64,000 nucleotides of DNA from Sphingomonas sp. Leaf32 (GCF_001421765.1 NZ_LMLA01000014.1:62001-126000), one strand, 5' to 3'; shown: positions 26,318-34,733, numbered from the stretch's first letter. Notes: generated by a model not told the origin, from the sequence alone. Program-made: numbers and translations.

Positions 26318-26869
26318 TCAGCCGCGCTTCGCCAGACCGCGCACCGCCTCCAATGTCGTACGGACATGGTCGGCCGGGTTCATGTCGGAATGGACGAAAA
26401 CGATCTTTCCGTCACGCCCAATGACATAGCTGGTGCGCGTGGTCATCGTGCGCACCTTGCCATCGGCCCCCGCCGGACGGTTGAGCGCCACGTCGAACCC
26501 CTGGATCACGCGCGGACCGGCGCTCGCCACCGCGAAACGACCAGCGCAATGGGCCTTCGAAAATTCCTGCAATTTTCCGATATCGTCGGCCGACATGCCG
26601 ATGACGGTCGCGCCGGCCGCCTTGAAATCGTCGACCGAGTCGGCGAACGCCTTGGCCTCCGCGTTGCAGCCGCCGGTGAACGCCGCCGGGAAGAAGTACA
26701 GCACGACCGGACCTTTACGCAGTTGCGAGCGCAGGTTGAGCGTGAACGCCTTCCCCGCGATCGCCGCCTTGGTCGTGAAGTCGGGCGCGCGCGCGCCCGG
26801 CGCCAGCGCGGCGGACAAGGGCGCGGCGAACGGCAGGGTCAGGGCGGCGACGATCAGAGCGAGACGCAT
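26318..26869 (-). CDS. Secreted peroxiredoxin (AhpC/TSA family)
   Basis: A 183-residue protein with a signal peptide (LIVAALTLPFAAPLSAAL) and a thioredoxin fold. The peroxidatic cysteine C68 lies in the diagnostic PxxxTxxC motif (PAAFTGGC, 61-68). A second Cys at 108 (KAHCAGRF) could resolve the sulfenate. The order APGARAPDFTT, VVLYFFP and VIGMSADD is of the BCP/PrxQ type. Export suggests peroxide defence in the periplasm. SD aggaa precedes the ATG by 6 bases. Confidence 0.9.
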   Translation of the reverse strand: MRLALIVAALTLPFAAPLSAALAPGARAPDFTTKAAIAGKAFTLNLRSQLRKGPVVLYFFPAAFTGGCNAEAKAFADSVDDFKAAGATVIGMSADDIGKLQEFSKAHCAGRFAVASAGPRVIQGFDVALNRPAGADGKVRTMTTRTSYVIGRDGKIVFVHSDMNPADHVRTTLEAVRGLAKRG

Positions 26870-26936
26870 CGGAAATTCCTTGAGCGAAGTTCCTGCAACC
26901 CTAACAGGTTCCCCGCCCCGCGCCAGCATGTCCGAT

Positions 26937-27941
26937 TCACCGGGTAAAGGCGACGCCCAGCCGCGCGCTCGAGCCGCGCAGCGCATAGTCGTCGATCGCC
27001 TCGCCATAGCCGGCAAAGGCCTGTCCGAAGAGGTAGATGCCGGTCCGTCCCAACGGATAGGACAGATAGAGTTCGCCCGCGCGGTGGCTGCCCACCGGAT
27101 TGCGCAGCGACGCGGCGACCCGCAGGCCATCGACCTGCCCGATCGCCCCACCCAGCGACATATTGCCCCAATAGCGGTCGAGATCGCGATAGCCGGTGCC
27201 GACATAGGTCCACAGCTTCGGCGTCGCCTCGATCCGCCAGTCGCCACCGATCGGCACGACATAGCTGGCCGACGCGAAGATCCGGTTCACGTCGATCGAC
27301 CCTACATCGCGCCCGTTCGAATCATGGGCATAGCCCGCCGCAGCGACGATGCGGTCGTCCACCTGCCGCTGATAATAGACTTCGGGGCTGTAGTTGGTGG
27401 AGCGGAACGGTCCCGACGACCGGTCGATCGCCCAGAACATCGTCTGGGTCCATGCCAGCCGCACCCCATCCAGCGCACCCGCGCCGTCGAACGGCCGAAA
27501 GGCGAGACTGACCTGCAGCTTCGCCCCGTCCGATCCCAGCCCGAACGCGCCATAGACCGGTGCATGGGGCTCGAACCGGTCGAGCAGCCCGGCCGTCTGC
27601 CCCGCCGCCGTCGCAACCACGGTTTCGCCACGCGGCGAGGCCGGGGCGGGCGCGGGCGCGGGCGCGGCGACCTGCACCGGGGCGATGCGGTAGCGCAGCG
27701 CACGAAAGCCCCCCGGCACGATTCGCGCGGTGACGGTATTGACGGGGACGATCCGCAGCGGGACCTGATCGGCCGTGACGACCTCCATCGCCGCCGGCAC
27801 CGCCTCCGCCTCGCTGCTCCCCTCGTTCAGTACGAAGACGGTCACGCCCTTCTCGGCCGCCGCGACCGAGGCCGGCGGTTCGGCGACGATGCGCAGGTGC
27901 GGTTGGGCGGCGGTGGCGGCGAGCAGGGCGAACGCGATCAT
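26937..27941 (-). CDS. pldA: Outer-membrane phospholipase A
   Basis: A 334-residue protein. A signal peptide leads to an N-terminal beta-rich domain (20-90), then a Pro/Ala linker (APAPAPAPAS, 94-103) and a 12-strand OMPLA barrel. The catalytic His-Ser pair is seen at H206 and S208 in AHDSNG, and N219 (DVNRIF) is placed like the third member, N156 of E. coli PldA. The barrel end (GIYLFGQAFAGYGEAIDDY, terminal FTR) fits outer-membrane insertion. PldA hydrolyses outer-leaflet phospholipids when asymmetry is lost. ATG 27941 is chosen because the signal sequence begins there. Confidence 0.88.
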   Translation of the reverse strand: MIAFALLAATAAQPHLRIVAEPPASVAAAEKGVTVFVLNEGSSEAEAVPAAMEVVTADQVPLRIVPVNTVTARIVPGGFRALRYRIAPVQVAAPAPAPAPASPRGETVVATAAGQTAGLLDRFEPHAPVYGAFGLGSDGAKLQVSLAFRPFDGAGALDGVRLAWTQTMFWAIDRSSGPFRSTNYSPEVYYQRQVDDRIVAAAGYAHDSNGRDVGSIDVNRIFASASYVVPIGGDWRIEATPKLWTYVGTGYRDLDRYWGNMSLGGAIGQVDGLRVAASLRNPVGSHRAGELYLSYPLGRTGIYLFGQAFAGYGEAIDDYALRGSSARLGVAFTR

Positions 27942-28095
27942 GTCGCCTGTCTGGCACCCATTTGCGACAACCGCGAGCATCGTTTGCGCTTTGCCCGCTC
28001 CCCCGCCTATCTGGAGTCCGTTCGAAGCCGCGCGTGCGTGCGCGGTTTCGGCCGGCACCGCCGAACGTGCGAACCGCTCAACACAAAGGCCCCCC

Positions 28096-28878
28096 ATGCC
28101 CGTCACCGCCGCCGACCTGACCTTCGCCGCCCAGCTGGCCGATGCCGCCGGCGCCGCCATCCGCCCGCGGTTTCGCAGCAACTATGGGCTGGAGATCAAG
28201 GACGACGCCTCCCCCGTCACGCTGGCCGATCGCGAGGCGGAGGCGGCGATGCGCCGACTGATCGAGCGCGAACGCCCGTCGGACGGTATCCAGGGGGAGG
28301 AATATGGCGTGTCCGAGGGGAGCAGCGGCCGCGTCTGGGTGCTCGACCCGATCGACGGCACGCGGTCGTTCATCGCCGGGCGACCGATCTTCGGCACGTT
28401 GATCGCGCTGGTCGAGGATGGCTGGCCGGTGCTGGGCGTCATCGACCAGCCGATCATCGGCGAACGCTGGATCGGTGCGGTCGGGCGCGGCACCACCTTC
28501 AACGGGCAACCGACGCAGACCCGCCGCTGCCGCGATCTTGCCGACGCGCTGCTGGCGACGACCAGCCCGGCGCTGTTCGACGACGGGCAGTTGCACGGGT
28601 TCGAACATGTCGAGGCGAAGGTGCGCTCCACCGTGCTGGGCGGCGACTGCTATTCCTATGGCACGCTCGCCTCGGGCCATATCGACCTGGTGGTCGAGGC
28701 GGGGTTGAAGCTGCACGACTTCGCCGCGCTGGTGCCCGTCGTCGAAGGCGCCGGGGGCACGATGAGCGACTGGTCGGGCGACCCGCTCCATGCCGGCAGC
28801 ATCGGCGAGGTGATCGCGCTGGGCGACCCCGCCCGGCTGGAGGATGTCGTCGAGCTGCTCGGCTGTCGCGGTCGCTGA
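28096..28878 (+). CDS. hisN: Histidinol-phosphate phosphatase (inositol-monophosphatase family)
   Basis: A 260-residue Mg2+-dependent phosphatase. Metal ligands are visible in IQGEEYG (68-69), DPIDGTRSF (84-92) and the C-terminal LKLHDFAALVPVVEGAGG. The form LDPIDGTRSFIAGRPIFG is characteristic of HisN, which removes phosphate from histidinol phosphate in histidine synthesis, rather than of SuhB. ATG 28096 is preceded by aaagg. No other his gene is adjacent, though hisZ is elsewhere in this window. Confidence 0.87.
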   Translation: MPVTAADLTFAAQLADAAGAAIRPRFRSNYGLEIKDDASPVTLADREAEAAMRRLIERERPSDGIQGEEYGVSEGSSGRVWVLDPIDGTRSFIAGRPIFGTLIALVEDGWPVLGVIDQPIIGERWIGAVGRGTTFNGQPTQTRRCRDLADALLATTSPALFDDGQLHGFEHVEAKVRSTVLGGDCYSYGTLASGHIDLVVEAGLKLHDFAALVPVVEGAGGTMSDWSGDPLHAGSIGEVIALGDPARLEDVVELLGCRGR

Positions 28879-28949
28879 CGATTTTCTTCGCAACCGGGGG
28901 CGGGCCGCATCGTTGAGGATGCACGACCCCGCCAGCGAAGGATCACGTC

Positions 28950-29465
28950 ATGGGACTGTTTTCAAAAGATATTGCGACGCTGGACGATCTGTTCGTCCAC
29001 CAGTTGCAGGACATCTATTATGCCGAGAACCAGATTCTGAAGGCCCTGCCCAAGATGATCGCCAAGGCGACCGACCCCGAACTGAAAGCGGGGTTCGAGC
29101 AGCATCTGGGTGAAACCGAAGGGCAGATCCGTCGGCTGGAACAGGTGTTCGCCCTGCACGGCGCGACCAAGAAGGCGGTCACCTGCCCGGCAATCGACGG
29201 CATCATCAAGGAAGCGAACGAGGTCGCGGGCGAGATCGCCGACAAGAAGGTGCTGGACGCCGCGCTCATCGCCTCGGCCCAGGCGGTCGAGCATTATGAA
29301 ATCACGCGCTACGGCACGCTGATCGCCTGGGCACGGCAGCTCGGTCGCGAGGATTGCGCCGCGCTGCTCGCCGAGACACTGGCCGAGGAACGTGCCACCG
29401 ACGAAAAACTGACGTCGATGGCCGAACACAAGGTCAATGCGCAGGCCGAACTGGCCGATATCTGA
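28950..29465 (+). CDS. YciE/YciF-like ferritin-fold stress protein
   Basis: A 171-residue four-helix protein of the DUF892 (YciE/YciF) family. LDDLFVHQLQDIYYAENQILKALPKM is the standard first helix; conserved Glu/His metal-type ligands recur in GFEQHLGETEGQIRRLEQVF, AVEHYEITRYGTLIAWA and LAETLAEERATDEKL. Family members bind di-iron and are induced by stress, but their reaction is unknown. SD aagga stands before ATG 28950. A hairpin terminator follows at 29470. Confidence 0.92.
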   Translation: MGLFSKDIATLDDLFVHQLQDIYYAENQILKALPKMIAKATDPELKAGFEQHLGETEGQIRRLEQVFALHGATKKAVTCPAIDGIIKEANEVAGEIADKKVLDAALIASAQAVEHYEITRYGTLIAWARQLGREDCAALLAETLAEERATDEKLTSMAEHKVNAQAELADI

Positions 29466-29469
29466 ATGG

Positions 29470-29499
29470 GACGGGGGCGGCCCAAGCGTCGCCCCCGTC
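29470..29499. terminator. Bidirectional hairpin terminator
   Basis: Ten-base perfect stem GACGGGGGCG (29470-29479) and CGCCCCCGTC (29490-29499). It lies 4 bp after the YciE-like stop and touches the stop of the minus-strand gene at 29499, so it can serve both. No clear U-tract. Confidence 0.7.
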
Positions 29500-29768
29500 T
29501 ATTCCGGACGACTGGTCAGGATCGGACGGCCATTGCTGGGGCAGACCGGCATTCCCATCAGGCCGCAGCGCGGCGTGCCCTGCCGCAATCCGTCCGCCTT
29601 GTGATCGAACGCCGGCGTATCGTCGTCATCCAGCCGATACCGGTCGTTCTTTCGTTCGGGGCAGCCCAGCGCACGGGGGGTCACCACGCAATTGACGGGA
29701 TCGACGACGCCCAGCTTCGGCGTCGCGGGCGCCGCCTGTGCCATGAGCAGCAGCAGTGATACGAACAT
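29499..29768 (-). CDS. Small secreted protein with four cysteines, unknown
   Basis: An 89-residue protein. A signal peptide (FVSLLLLMAQAAPA) precedes a mature part with four cysteines in DPVNCVVTPRALGCPERKNDRY and GTPRCGLMGMPVCPSNGRP, a spacing that suggests two disulfides. A RLDDDDTPAFDHKADGLRQG stretch is acidic then basic. I recognise no domain. It is transcribed in the same direction as the next gene (29826-30191), another small secreted Cys protein, with 57 bp between. Confidence 0.7.
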   Translation of the reverse strand: MFVSLLLLMAQAAPATPKLGVVDPVNCVVTPRALGCPERKNDRYRLDDDDTPAFDHKADGLRQGTPRCGLMGMPVCPSNGRPILTSRPE

Positions 29769-29825
29769 CGGCGCGTTCCCCCTGAAAGATCGTTCGTCCC
29801 GAACGCCTTGTGCGGGCTTTGGTTG

Positions 29826-30191
29826 CTATCGCGCCAACGGTCGCGCGCGTCCGATGGTGCCGCCCTTGCGGGTCGAGCCCGTCACCCCGACAAAGCCACA
29901 GCCTTGCAGGAACGCCGCCGTCCCACAGGATGGCTGCGGCACTGCCAGCAATCGCTCGCGCTCGCCCAGCGCGTCGACCGCCTTGGGATCACCCTCGGCC
30001 GGCGGGGTGGTCAGCGGGACGCGGAAGCGGTCGGCGCGGCGCGCGGCGCACACCACGATCTCGTCCGGATCGGCATCGGTGCGGCACGGCTGCACGACCT
30101 GCGTCTGCCCCCGTGCCCGCGCGATCATCGCCGCCACGGCGCCCCCGTCCTGCGCCATCACCGCCAGCAGCATCCACGCCGTCATGCCCAT
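29826..30191 (-). CDS. Small secreted protein with DEIVVC motif, unknown
   Basis: A 121-residue protein. A hydrophobic start (TAWMLLAVMAQDGGAVAAMI) may be a signal peptide. The central CRTDADPDEIVVCAARRADRFRVPL resembles a motif common in short secreted sphingomonad proteins, where an ADPDEIVVC(G/A)RR stretch recurs. Two more cysteines occur in PQPSCGTAAFLQGCGFVG. Function is unknown. Divergent from glpX (start 30298). Confidence 0.65.
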   Translation of the reverse strand: MGMTAWMLLAVMAQDGGAVAAMIARARGQTQVVQPCRTDADPDEIVVCAARRADRFRVPLTTPPAEGDPKAVDALGERERLLAVPQPSCGTAAFLQGCGFVGVTGSTRKGGTIGRARPLAR

Positions 30192-30297
30192 GCCTTTCGC
30201 AACCGATACGCCGGGTTATCCACAACATGGCTTGCCCGACAAGGGCAGGTCGCCTATCGCCGCGTTTAATCCGTTTAACGGCCGGGAGCTTCGTCCA

Positions 30298-31257
30298 ATG
30301 CAGCCTGTCAGCAACACCCTCGATCGCGTCCTCGTCCTCGAAATGGTGCGGGTCACCGAAGCGGCGGCGATCGCCGCGTCGACGCTGGTCGGGCGGGGCG
30401 ACGAAAAGGCCGCCGACGCCGCCGCCGTCGAGGCGATGCGCGCCGCGCTGAACGAACTCTACATGGACGGCACCGTGGTCATCGGCGAGGGCGAGCGCGA
30501 CGAGGCGCCGATGCTGTTCATCGGCGAGAAGGTAGGGCTGGGCAAGGGACCCGAGATCGACATCGCGCTCGACCCGCTGGAGGGCACCACGATCTGCGCC
30601 ACCGCCGGTCCCAACAGCCTGGCGGTACTGGCGATCGCCGAAAAGGGCGGCCTGCTGAACGCGCCCGACGTGTATATGGACAAGATCGCGTGCGGTCCGG
30701 GCTATCCGGCCGGGACGATCGATCTCGACAAATCGCCGACCGAGAACGTCAAGGCGGTGGCCAAGGCCAAGGGCGTCGATCCGCACGACATCATCGTCTG
30801 CGTCCTCAACCGTCCGCGCCACGAAGCGATGATCGCCGAACTGCGCGCGGTCGGCTGCGGCGTGATGCTGATCGGCGACGGCGACGTCGCGGGCGTGATC
30901 GCGACCAGCGATCCCGACACCACCATCGACCTGTATATGGGCCAGGGCGGCGCGCCGGAGGGGGTGCTGGCCGCCGCCGCGCTGCGCTGCACCGGCGGGC
31001 AGTTCAAGGGGCGGCTGGTCTTCCGCAACGACGACGAGCGCGCGCGCGCCGCCAAATGGGGCGTGACCGACCTCGACAAGCAGTATGACCTGACCGAACT
31101 GGCACGTGGCGACTGCATCTTCGCGGCGACCGGCGTGACCGACGGATCGCTGCTCAAGGGCGTGAAGCGGATGCCGGGCAAGATGACGACCGAAAGCGTC
31201 GTGATGCGTGCCAGCTCGGGCACGGTGCGCTGGGTGAAGGGCGAGCATCGGCTGTAA
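30298..31257 (+). CDS. glpX: Class II fructose-1,6-bisphosphatase
   Basis: A 319-residue Mn2+-dependent phosphatase of gluconeogenesis. The catalytic region reads VVIGEGERDEAPMLFIGE, with metal-site DPLEGTTICA at about 97-106 and a substrate-binding KMTTESVVMRASSGTVRW at the end. Length matches GlpX. ATG 30298 is preceded by gggag; the open frame upstream is unrelated. Stops before a REP at 31282. Confidence 0.95.
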   Translation: MQPVSNTLDRVLVLEMVRVTEAAAIAASTLVGRGDEKAADAAAVEAMRAALNELYMDGTVVIGEGERDEAPMLFIGEKVGLGKGPEIDIALDPLEGTTICATAGPNSLAVLAIAEKGGLLNAPDVYMDKIACGPGYPAGTIDLDKSPTENVKAVAKAKGVDPHDIIVCVLNRPRHEAMIAELRAVGCGVMLIGDGDVAGVIATSDPDTTIDLYMGQGGAPEGVLAAAALRCTGGQFKGRLVFRNDDERARAAKWGVTDLDKQYDLTELARGDCIFAATGVTDGSLLKGVKRMPGKMTTESVVMRASSGTVRWVKGEHRL

Positions 31258-31281
31258 GGGCGGCGGCGACTCCGCCGAGGT

Positions 31282-31306
31282 CGTACCCCGCCTGCGCGGG
31301 GGTACG
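31282..31306. repeat. REP-like palindrome after glpX
   Basis: Single palindrome CGTACCCCGCCTGCGCGGGG plus GTACG, between glpX and lolA; it may act as a terminator for glpX. Confidence 0.65.
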
Positions 31307-31380
31307 CGCATCAGGATGGTCCCGCAGCGCAACCCATGGGTTCACGCCGCGTTCAATGCGGCGATCCTAACCCCTGCCCC

Positions 31381-32001
31381 ATGACCTGGAGACTTCCCAT
31401 TCGCCCCCTCGCGCTCGCGTTCGCCCTTGCCGCCCCCGTCGCCCTGCACGCGCAGGCACCACAGAACGACCTCGCCTCGGTCCAGCGGCATCTGGCGGCG
31501 ACGCAGACGATGACCGCGAATTTCTCGCAGACCGATCGCAACGGCCGGGTGCTGACCGGGCAACTCACACTGAAGAAGCCGGGCAAGATCCGGTTCCAGT
31601 ATGAAAAGGGCGTGCCGATACTGCTCGTATCGGACGGCAAGTCACTCTATTTCCTAGACTATCAGGTCGGACAGAAGCAGCGCTGGCCGATCGGCAACTC
31701 GCCGCTGGGCATCCTGCTGAACCCGGAGCGGGACGCATCGAAGTTCGCGCGGGTCGTGCCGTCGAACGATCCGCGCATCGTCAGTGTCGAGGCTTACGAT
31801 CCCAAGCGTCCGGAATATGGCCGGATCACGATGATCTTCGCGCGACAGGCATCCGCCCCCGCCGGGCTGATGCTGCAGGGCTGGGTTGCGCTCGACGCGC
31901 AGGCGAATCGGACGACGGTGCGGCTCACCAACCAGCAGTTCAACGTGGCCGTCGCCGACAACGCCTTCCGCTTCAACGAACCGCGCCGCGCCCGGCGCTG
32001 A
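31381..32001 (+). CDS. lolA: Outer-membrane lipoprotein carrier protein LolA
   Basis: A 206-residue periplasmic chaperone that ferries lipoproteins from LolCDE to the outer membrane. The signal peptide is RPLALAFALAAPVALHAQA; the mature fold is an unclosed barrel with MTANFSQTDRNGRVLTGQLTLKKPGKIRFQY, the usual LolA hallmark. ATG 31381 is chosen over 31336 because the extra 15 residues are not family-like. Confidence 0.92.
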   Translation: MTWRLPIRPLALAFALAAPVALHAQAPQNDLASVQRHLAATQTMTANFSQTDRNGRVLTGQLTLKKPGKIRFQYEKGVPILLVSDGKSLYFLDYQVGQKQRWPIGNSPLGILLNPERDASKFARVVPSNDPRIVSVEAYDPKRPEYGRITMIFARQASAPAGLMLQGWVALDAQANRTTVRLTNQQFNVAVADNAFRFNEPRRARR

Positions 32002-32066
32002 TCGGGAACGTCCATGGTCGCGAATTCCAAGAGATACGGATGACGTTCATCCTGGCGACAGGTTTG

Positions 32067-32195
32067 CGATCCTATTGCTGATTTCGCGGTGTTGGAGCGC
32101 GTCCGGGATTTTCCCCCCTGTTGCCCGGGTCTCCAATGCCCGCCTGCGTGACCAACGCTAGGTCGGCCCTCGCTCCATGCCCCCGGAGCGAGGGC
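32067..32195 (+). ncRNA. Candidate structured small RNA upstream of xthA
   Basis: A 129-nt noncoding stretch can fold in a 6S-like manner. An outer stem pairs CGA-T-CCTA (32067-32074) with TAGGTCG (32159-32165). Inside, a large asymmetric bubble contains GCGGTGTTGG and CCTGCGTGACCAACGC, and a long inner hairpin pairs TTGGAG (32092-32097) with CTCCAA (32131-32136) and CCGGG (32103-32107) with CCCGG (32124-32128). A strong terminator hairpin overlaps its 3' end. The bubble's GCCTGCG resembles the 3' conserved block of 6S RNAs, but the length is shorter than usual 6S (about 150-200 nt). This is a candidate, not a firm call. Confidence 0.4.
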
Positions 32196-32199
32196 CTTT
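32164..32199 (+). terminator. Intrinsic terminator upstream of xthA
   Basis: Twelve-base perfect stem GGCCCTCGCTCC (32165-32176 region) and GGAGCGAGGGCC (ending 32196) around an ATGCCCCC loop, followed by TTTCC. It ends a transcript in front of xthA, either the candidate small RNA or the lolA mRNA. Confidence 0.85.
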
Positions 32200-32270
32200 C
32201 CGTTTCATGGCCCGGATCAACCGGTTTCACCATCTGGCGCCGCCGCGTCTGCGGCGATACAGGCGTGACC

Positions 32271-33065
32271 ATGGACACGCTTTCGGTCGCTTCGTGGAAC
32301 ATCAATTCCGTCCGCTTCCGCATGGATATCGTCGAGAAGTTCCTGCGCGAGGCGCGGCCCGACGTCCTGTGCCTGCAGGAAACGAAGGTCGTGAACCAGG
32401 ATTTCCCGCACGATCCGCTCCGCCGGCTGGGCTACACCCATATCGCGATCAACGGCCAGCGGATGCACCACGGCGTCGCCGTCGTGTCGAAGGTGCCGCT
32501 GGCCGAGGATGACCGGCTCGACTGGCAGGCCAATGGCGAGGCGCGGCATATCGGCGTGCGGCTGGCCAACGGCCTCAGGATCGAGAATGTCTACATCCCG
32601 GCGGGCGGCGACGTGCCCGACCGCACGGTGAACCCGAAATTCGGGCAGAAGCTGGATTTCATCGAACGCATGACCCAGTGGTCGGCGGGACTGTCGGGCA
32701 TCCCCACCCTGCTGGTCGGCGACTTCAACATCGCGCCGCTGGAAAGCGACGTATGGAGCCACAAGCAGCTGCTCGACGTGGTCAGCCATACCCCCGTGGA
32801 GGTAGCGGCGCTGGCCCGGTTGCAGGCGGCGAACGACTGGGTCGATCTGGGGCGGCAGTTCGTGCCGGCCCCGCAGCGGCTGTTCACCTGGTGGAGCTAC
32901 CGCGCCAAGGACTGGGCGGCATCCGATCGCGGTCGGCGGCTCGACCATATGTGGGCCAGCCGCGACGTTGCGGCGAGGGCGACGGCGCACCGCGTGCACG
33001 AGGATGCGCGCAGCTGGCTCAAACCCAGCGACCATATCCCGATCGTGACCGAGTTCGCGTTTTGA
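32271..33065 (+). CDS. xthA: Exodeoxyribonuclease III
   Basis: A 264-residue AP endonuclease/3' exonuclease of base-excision repair. Catalytic signatures are visible in order: SWNINSVRFR, LCLQETKV (Mg2+ Glu), HHGVAVVSK, GDFNIAP, and the end LDHMWASRD and SDHIPIVTE. ATG 32271 is fixed by the family start (DTLSVASWNIN). It overlaps ribA by 4 bp (TTGA). Confidence 0.94.
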   Translation: MDTLSVASWNINSVRFRMDIVEKFLREARPDVLCLQETKVVNQDFPHDPLRRLGYTHIAINGQRMHHGVAVVSKVPLAEDDRLDWQANGEARHIGVRLANGLRIENVYIPAGGDVPDRTVNPKFGQKLDFIERMTQWSAGLSGIPTLLVGDFNIAPLESDVWSHKQLLDVVSHTPVEVAALARLQAANDWVDLGRQFVPAPQRLFTWWSYRAKDWAASDRGRRLDHMWASRDVAARATAHRVHEDARSWLKPSDHIPIVTEFAF

Positions 33066-34123
33066 GCGAGACCCGCGACGTTGCCCGCGCGATCGACGCG
33101 CTGCGGCGCGGCTGGGCGATCGCGATCCATGCACCGGGCGAGCCGCCGCTGACGCTGTTGCCGATCGAGACGGCGGACGCCGAACGGCTGGCGCGGTTCG
33201 ATCCGGACCGCCAGGCGCATGTCCTGCTGTCGTTCGGCCGGGCGGAGACGCTGCGCATCGTCAACCAGCGCGCCGCCGCCGAACCCGACCAGCCGGTGTC
33301 GATCCGGCGGGAGGCGTGGACCGACTTCGCCGCCGCGACCGCGCTGGCCGACCCACAACTCGACCTCGCCACGCCGATGAAGGGGCCGTTTCGCGGTATC
33401 GAATCGCCCGCGCCCGTGGCCGCCGCCGCCGCGCTGCGGCTGGCGCGGGTGGCCGGGCTGCTGCCCGCCTTCTTCGCGGGTGGCACCGGCGCGGAGGTGA
33501 CCATCACCCCGGCGGCGATCGATGCGCATGAGGATGCGAGCCGGCTGTCCATCGTCGCCCGGGCAAAGCTGCCGGTCGCCGGAGCCGAGCAGAGCGAGAT
33601 CGTCGCCTTCCGCACGCCCGATGCCGCCGGCGAGCATGTCGCGCTGCTCGTCGGCCAGCCCGACGGACGGCCGCCGCTGGTCCGGCTGCACAGCGAATGC
33701 CTGACCGGCGATGTGCTGGGCAGCCTGAAATGCGATTGCGGGCCGCAGCTCCACGCCGCGATCCATGCCATCGCCCATGCGAACTGGGGCATCCTGCTGT
33801 ATCTGCGGCAGGAAGGGCGCGGGATCGGGCTGGTCAACAAGCTGCGCGCCTATGCGTTGCAGGACCAAGGGTTCGATACGGTCGACGCCAATACCCGGCT
33901 GGGCTTCGCGATCGACGCCCGCGATTTCGGGGTGGCAGGGCGGATGCTGTCGCTACTGGGGCAACGCCAAATCCGGCTGCTGACCAACAATCCGGCCAAG
34001 GTCGCCGGGCTGGAAGCAACCGGGATCACCGTGATCGAACGGGTCGCCCACCATTTGCCGCCCAACCCGCATAACGAACGCTATCTCGCGACCAAGCGCG
34101 ACCGTACCGGGCATCAGTTCTAG
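33062..34123 (+). CDS. ribA: GTP cyclohydrolase II with extra N-terminal domain
   Basis: A 353-residue enzyme starting riboflavin synthesis by opening GTP. The catalytic half is residues 170-353: zinc cysteines C213, C224 and C226 (HSECLTGDVLGSLKCDCG), then YLRQEGRGIGLVNKLRAYALQDQG. The N-terminal 150 residues (RAIDALRRGWAIAIHAPG...) resemble a decayed RibB domain in which the catalytic acidic loop is not apparent. Start is TTG at 33062, overlapping xthA (TTGA); no closer ATG fits the frame. Zinc loop and Arg-Gln-Glu-Gly-Arg motif leave little doubt on the core activity. Confidence 0.9.
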   Translation: MSETRDVARAIDALRRGWAIAIHAPGEPPLTLLPIETADAERLARFDPDRQAHVLLSFGRAETLRIVNQRAAAEPDQPVSIRREAWTDFAAATALADPQLDLATPMKGPFRGIESPAPVAAAAALRLARVAGLLPAFFAGGTGAEVTITPAAIDAHEDASRLSIVARAKLPVAGAEQSEIVAFRTPDAAGEHVALLVGQPDGRPPLVRLHSECLTGDVLGSLKCDCGPQLHAAIHAIAHANWGILLYLRQEGRGIGLVNKLRAYALQDQGFDTVDANTRLGFAIDARDFGVAGRMLSLLGQRQIRLLTNNPAKVAGLEATGITVIERVAHHLPPNPHNERYLATKRDRTGHQF

Positions 34124-34146
34124 GGTCGCCCCACCTGCGGGGAACC

Positions 34147-34266
34147 GTCGCCCCGGCGCAGGCTGGAGCCTCCAACGTTTGCCAAGGCCGATTCGACATC
34201 CAGCCACGCCCGGTGTCGGTCCTGATCGACGCCTCTCCGTCACCCCGGACCTGTTCCGGGGTGACG
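34147..34266. repeat. Two REP-like palindromes after ribA
   Basis: CGTCGCCCCGGCGCAGGCTG at 34147 is a half-element. At 34238-34266 CGTCACCCCGGAC...GTCCGGGGTGACG is a near-perfect hairpin with a short ctgtt loop. They lie between convergent ribA and the cytochrome c gene. Confidence 0.65.
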
Positions 34267-34301
34267 ATAGACCGGTGAATATCGATCGGCCATAGTAAGC
34301 G

Positions 34302-34733
34302 CTACCGACTCTCCGACTGGAGATAGGCGATCAGGTCGGCCCGCTCCATCGGGTCGCGCACTCCGACAAAGGCCATGCGCGTCCCCGGCACCGCCCGCGC
34401 CGGCGCCGCGAGCCACGCGTCCATCCGCGCGGCGTCCCACCGCCCGCCATGGTCGATCAGCGCCTGGGTATAGCCGAAGCGCGGGTTGCTCGCGACGCCG
34501 CGTCCCATGATGTCGTGAAGGTTGGGACCGGCCAGCGACTGCCCACCCACGCCGATCGTGTGGCAGGCGGCACATTGGCCGAAGGCGCGACGCCCCGCCC
34601 CAACATCGGCGACGCGCAGCAATGCCGTCAGGTCGGGGTTCGGCCCGGCGCTACGCAATCGTCCGGCGCGATCGGCATCCCCGCCGCCGCACCCGGCAAG
34701 CAGCAGGCACGCCCCGGTCAACGCCAGTCGCAT
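34302..34733 (-). CDS. c-type cytochrome, probable lipoprotein
   Basis: A 143-residue protein. The lipobox LLLAGC gives a lipid-modified C15, then a heme c site CAACH at 54-58 and probable Met ligand in GTRMAFVGV near 120. This looks like a small membrane-anchored class I cytochrome c (cytochrome c2/c552-like) acting as periplasmic electron carrier. The ATG at 34733 overlaps the SGNH gene stop by one base. Its partner oxidase or reductase is not in view. Confidence 0.85.
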   Translation of the reverse strand: MRLALTGACLLLAGCGGGDADRAGRLRSAGPNPDLTALLRVADVGAGRRAFGQCAACHTIGVGGQSLAGPNLHDIMGRGVASNPRFGYTQALIDHGGRWDAARMDAWLAAPARAVPGTRMAFVGVRDPMERADLIAYLQSESR

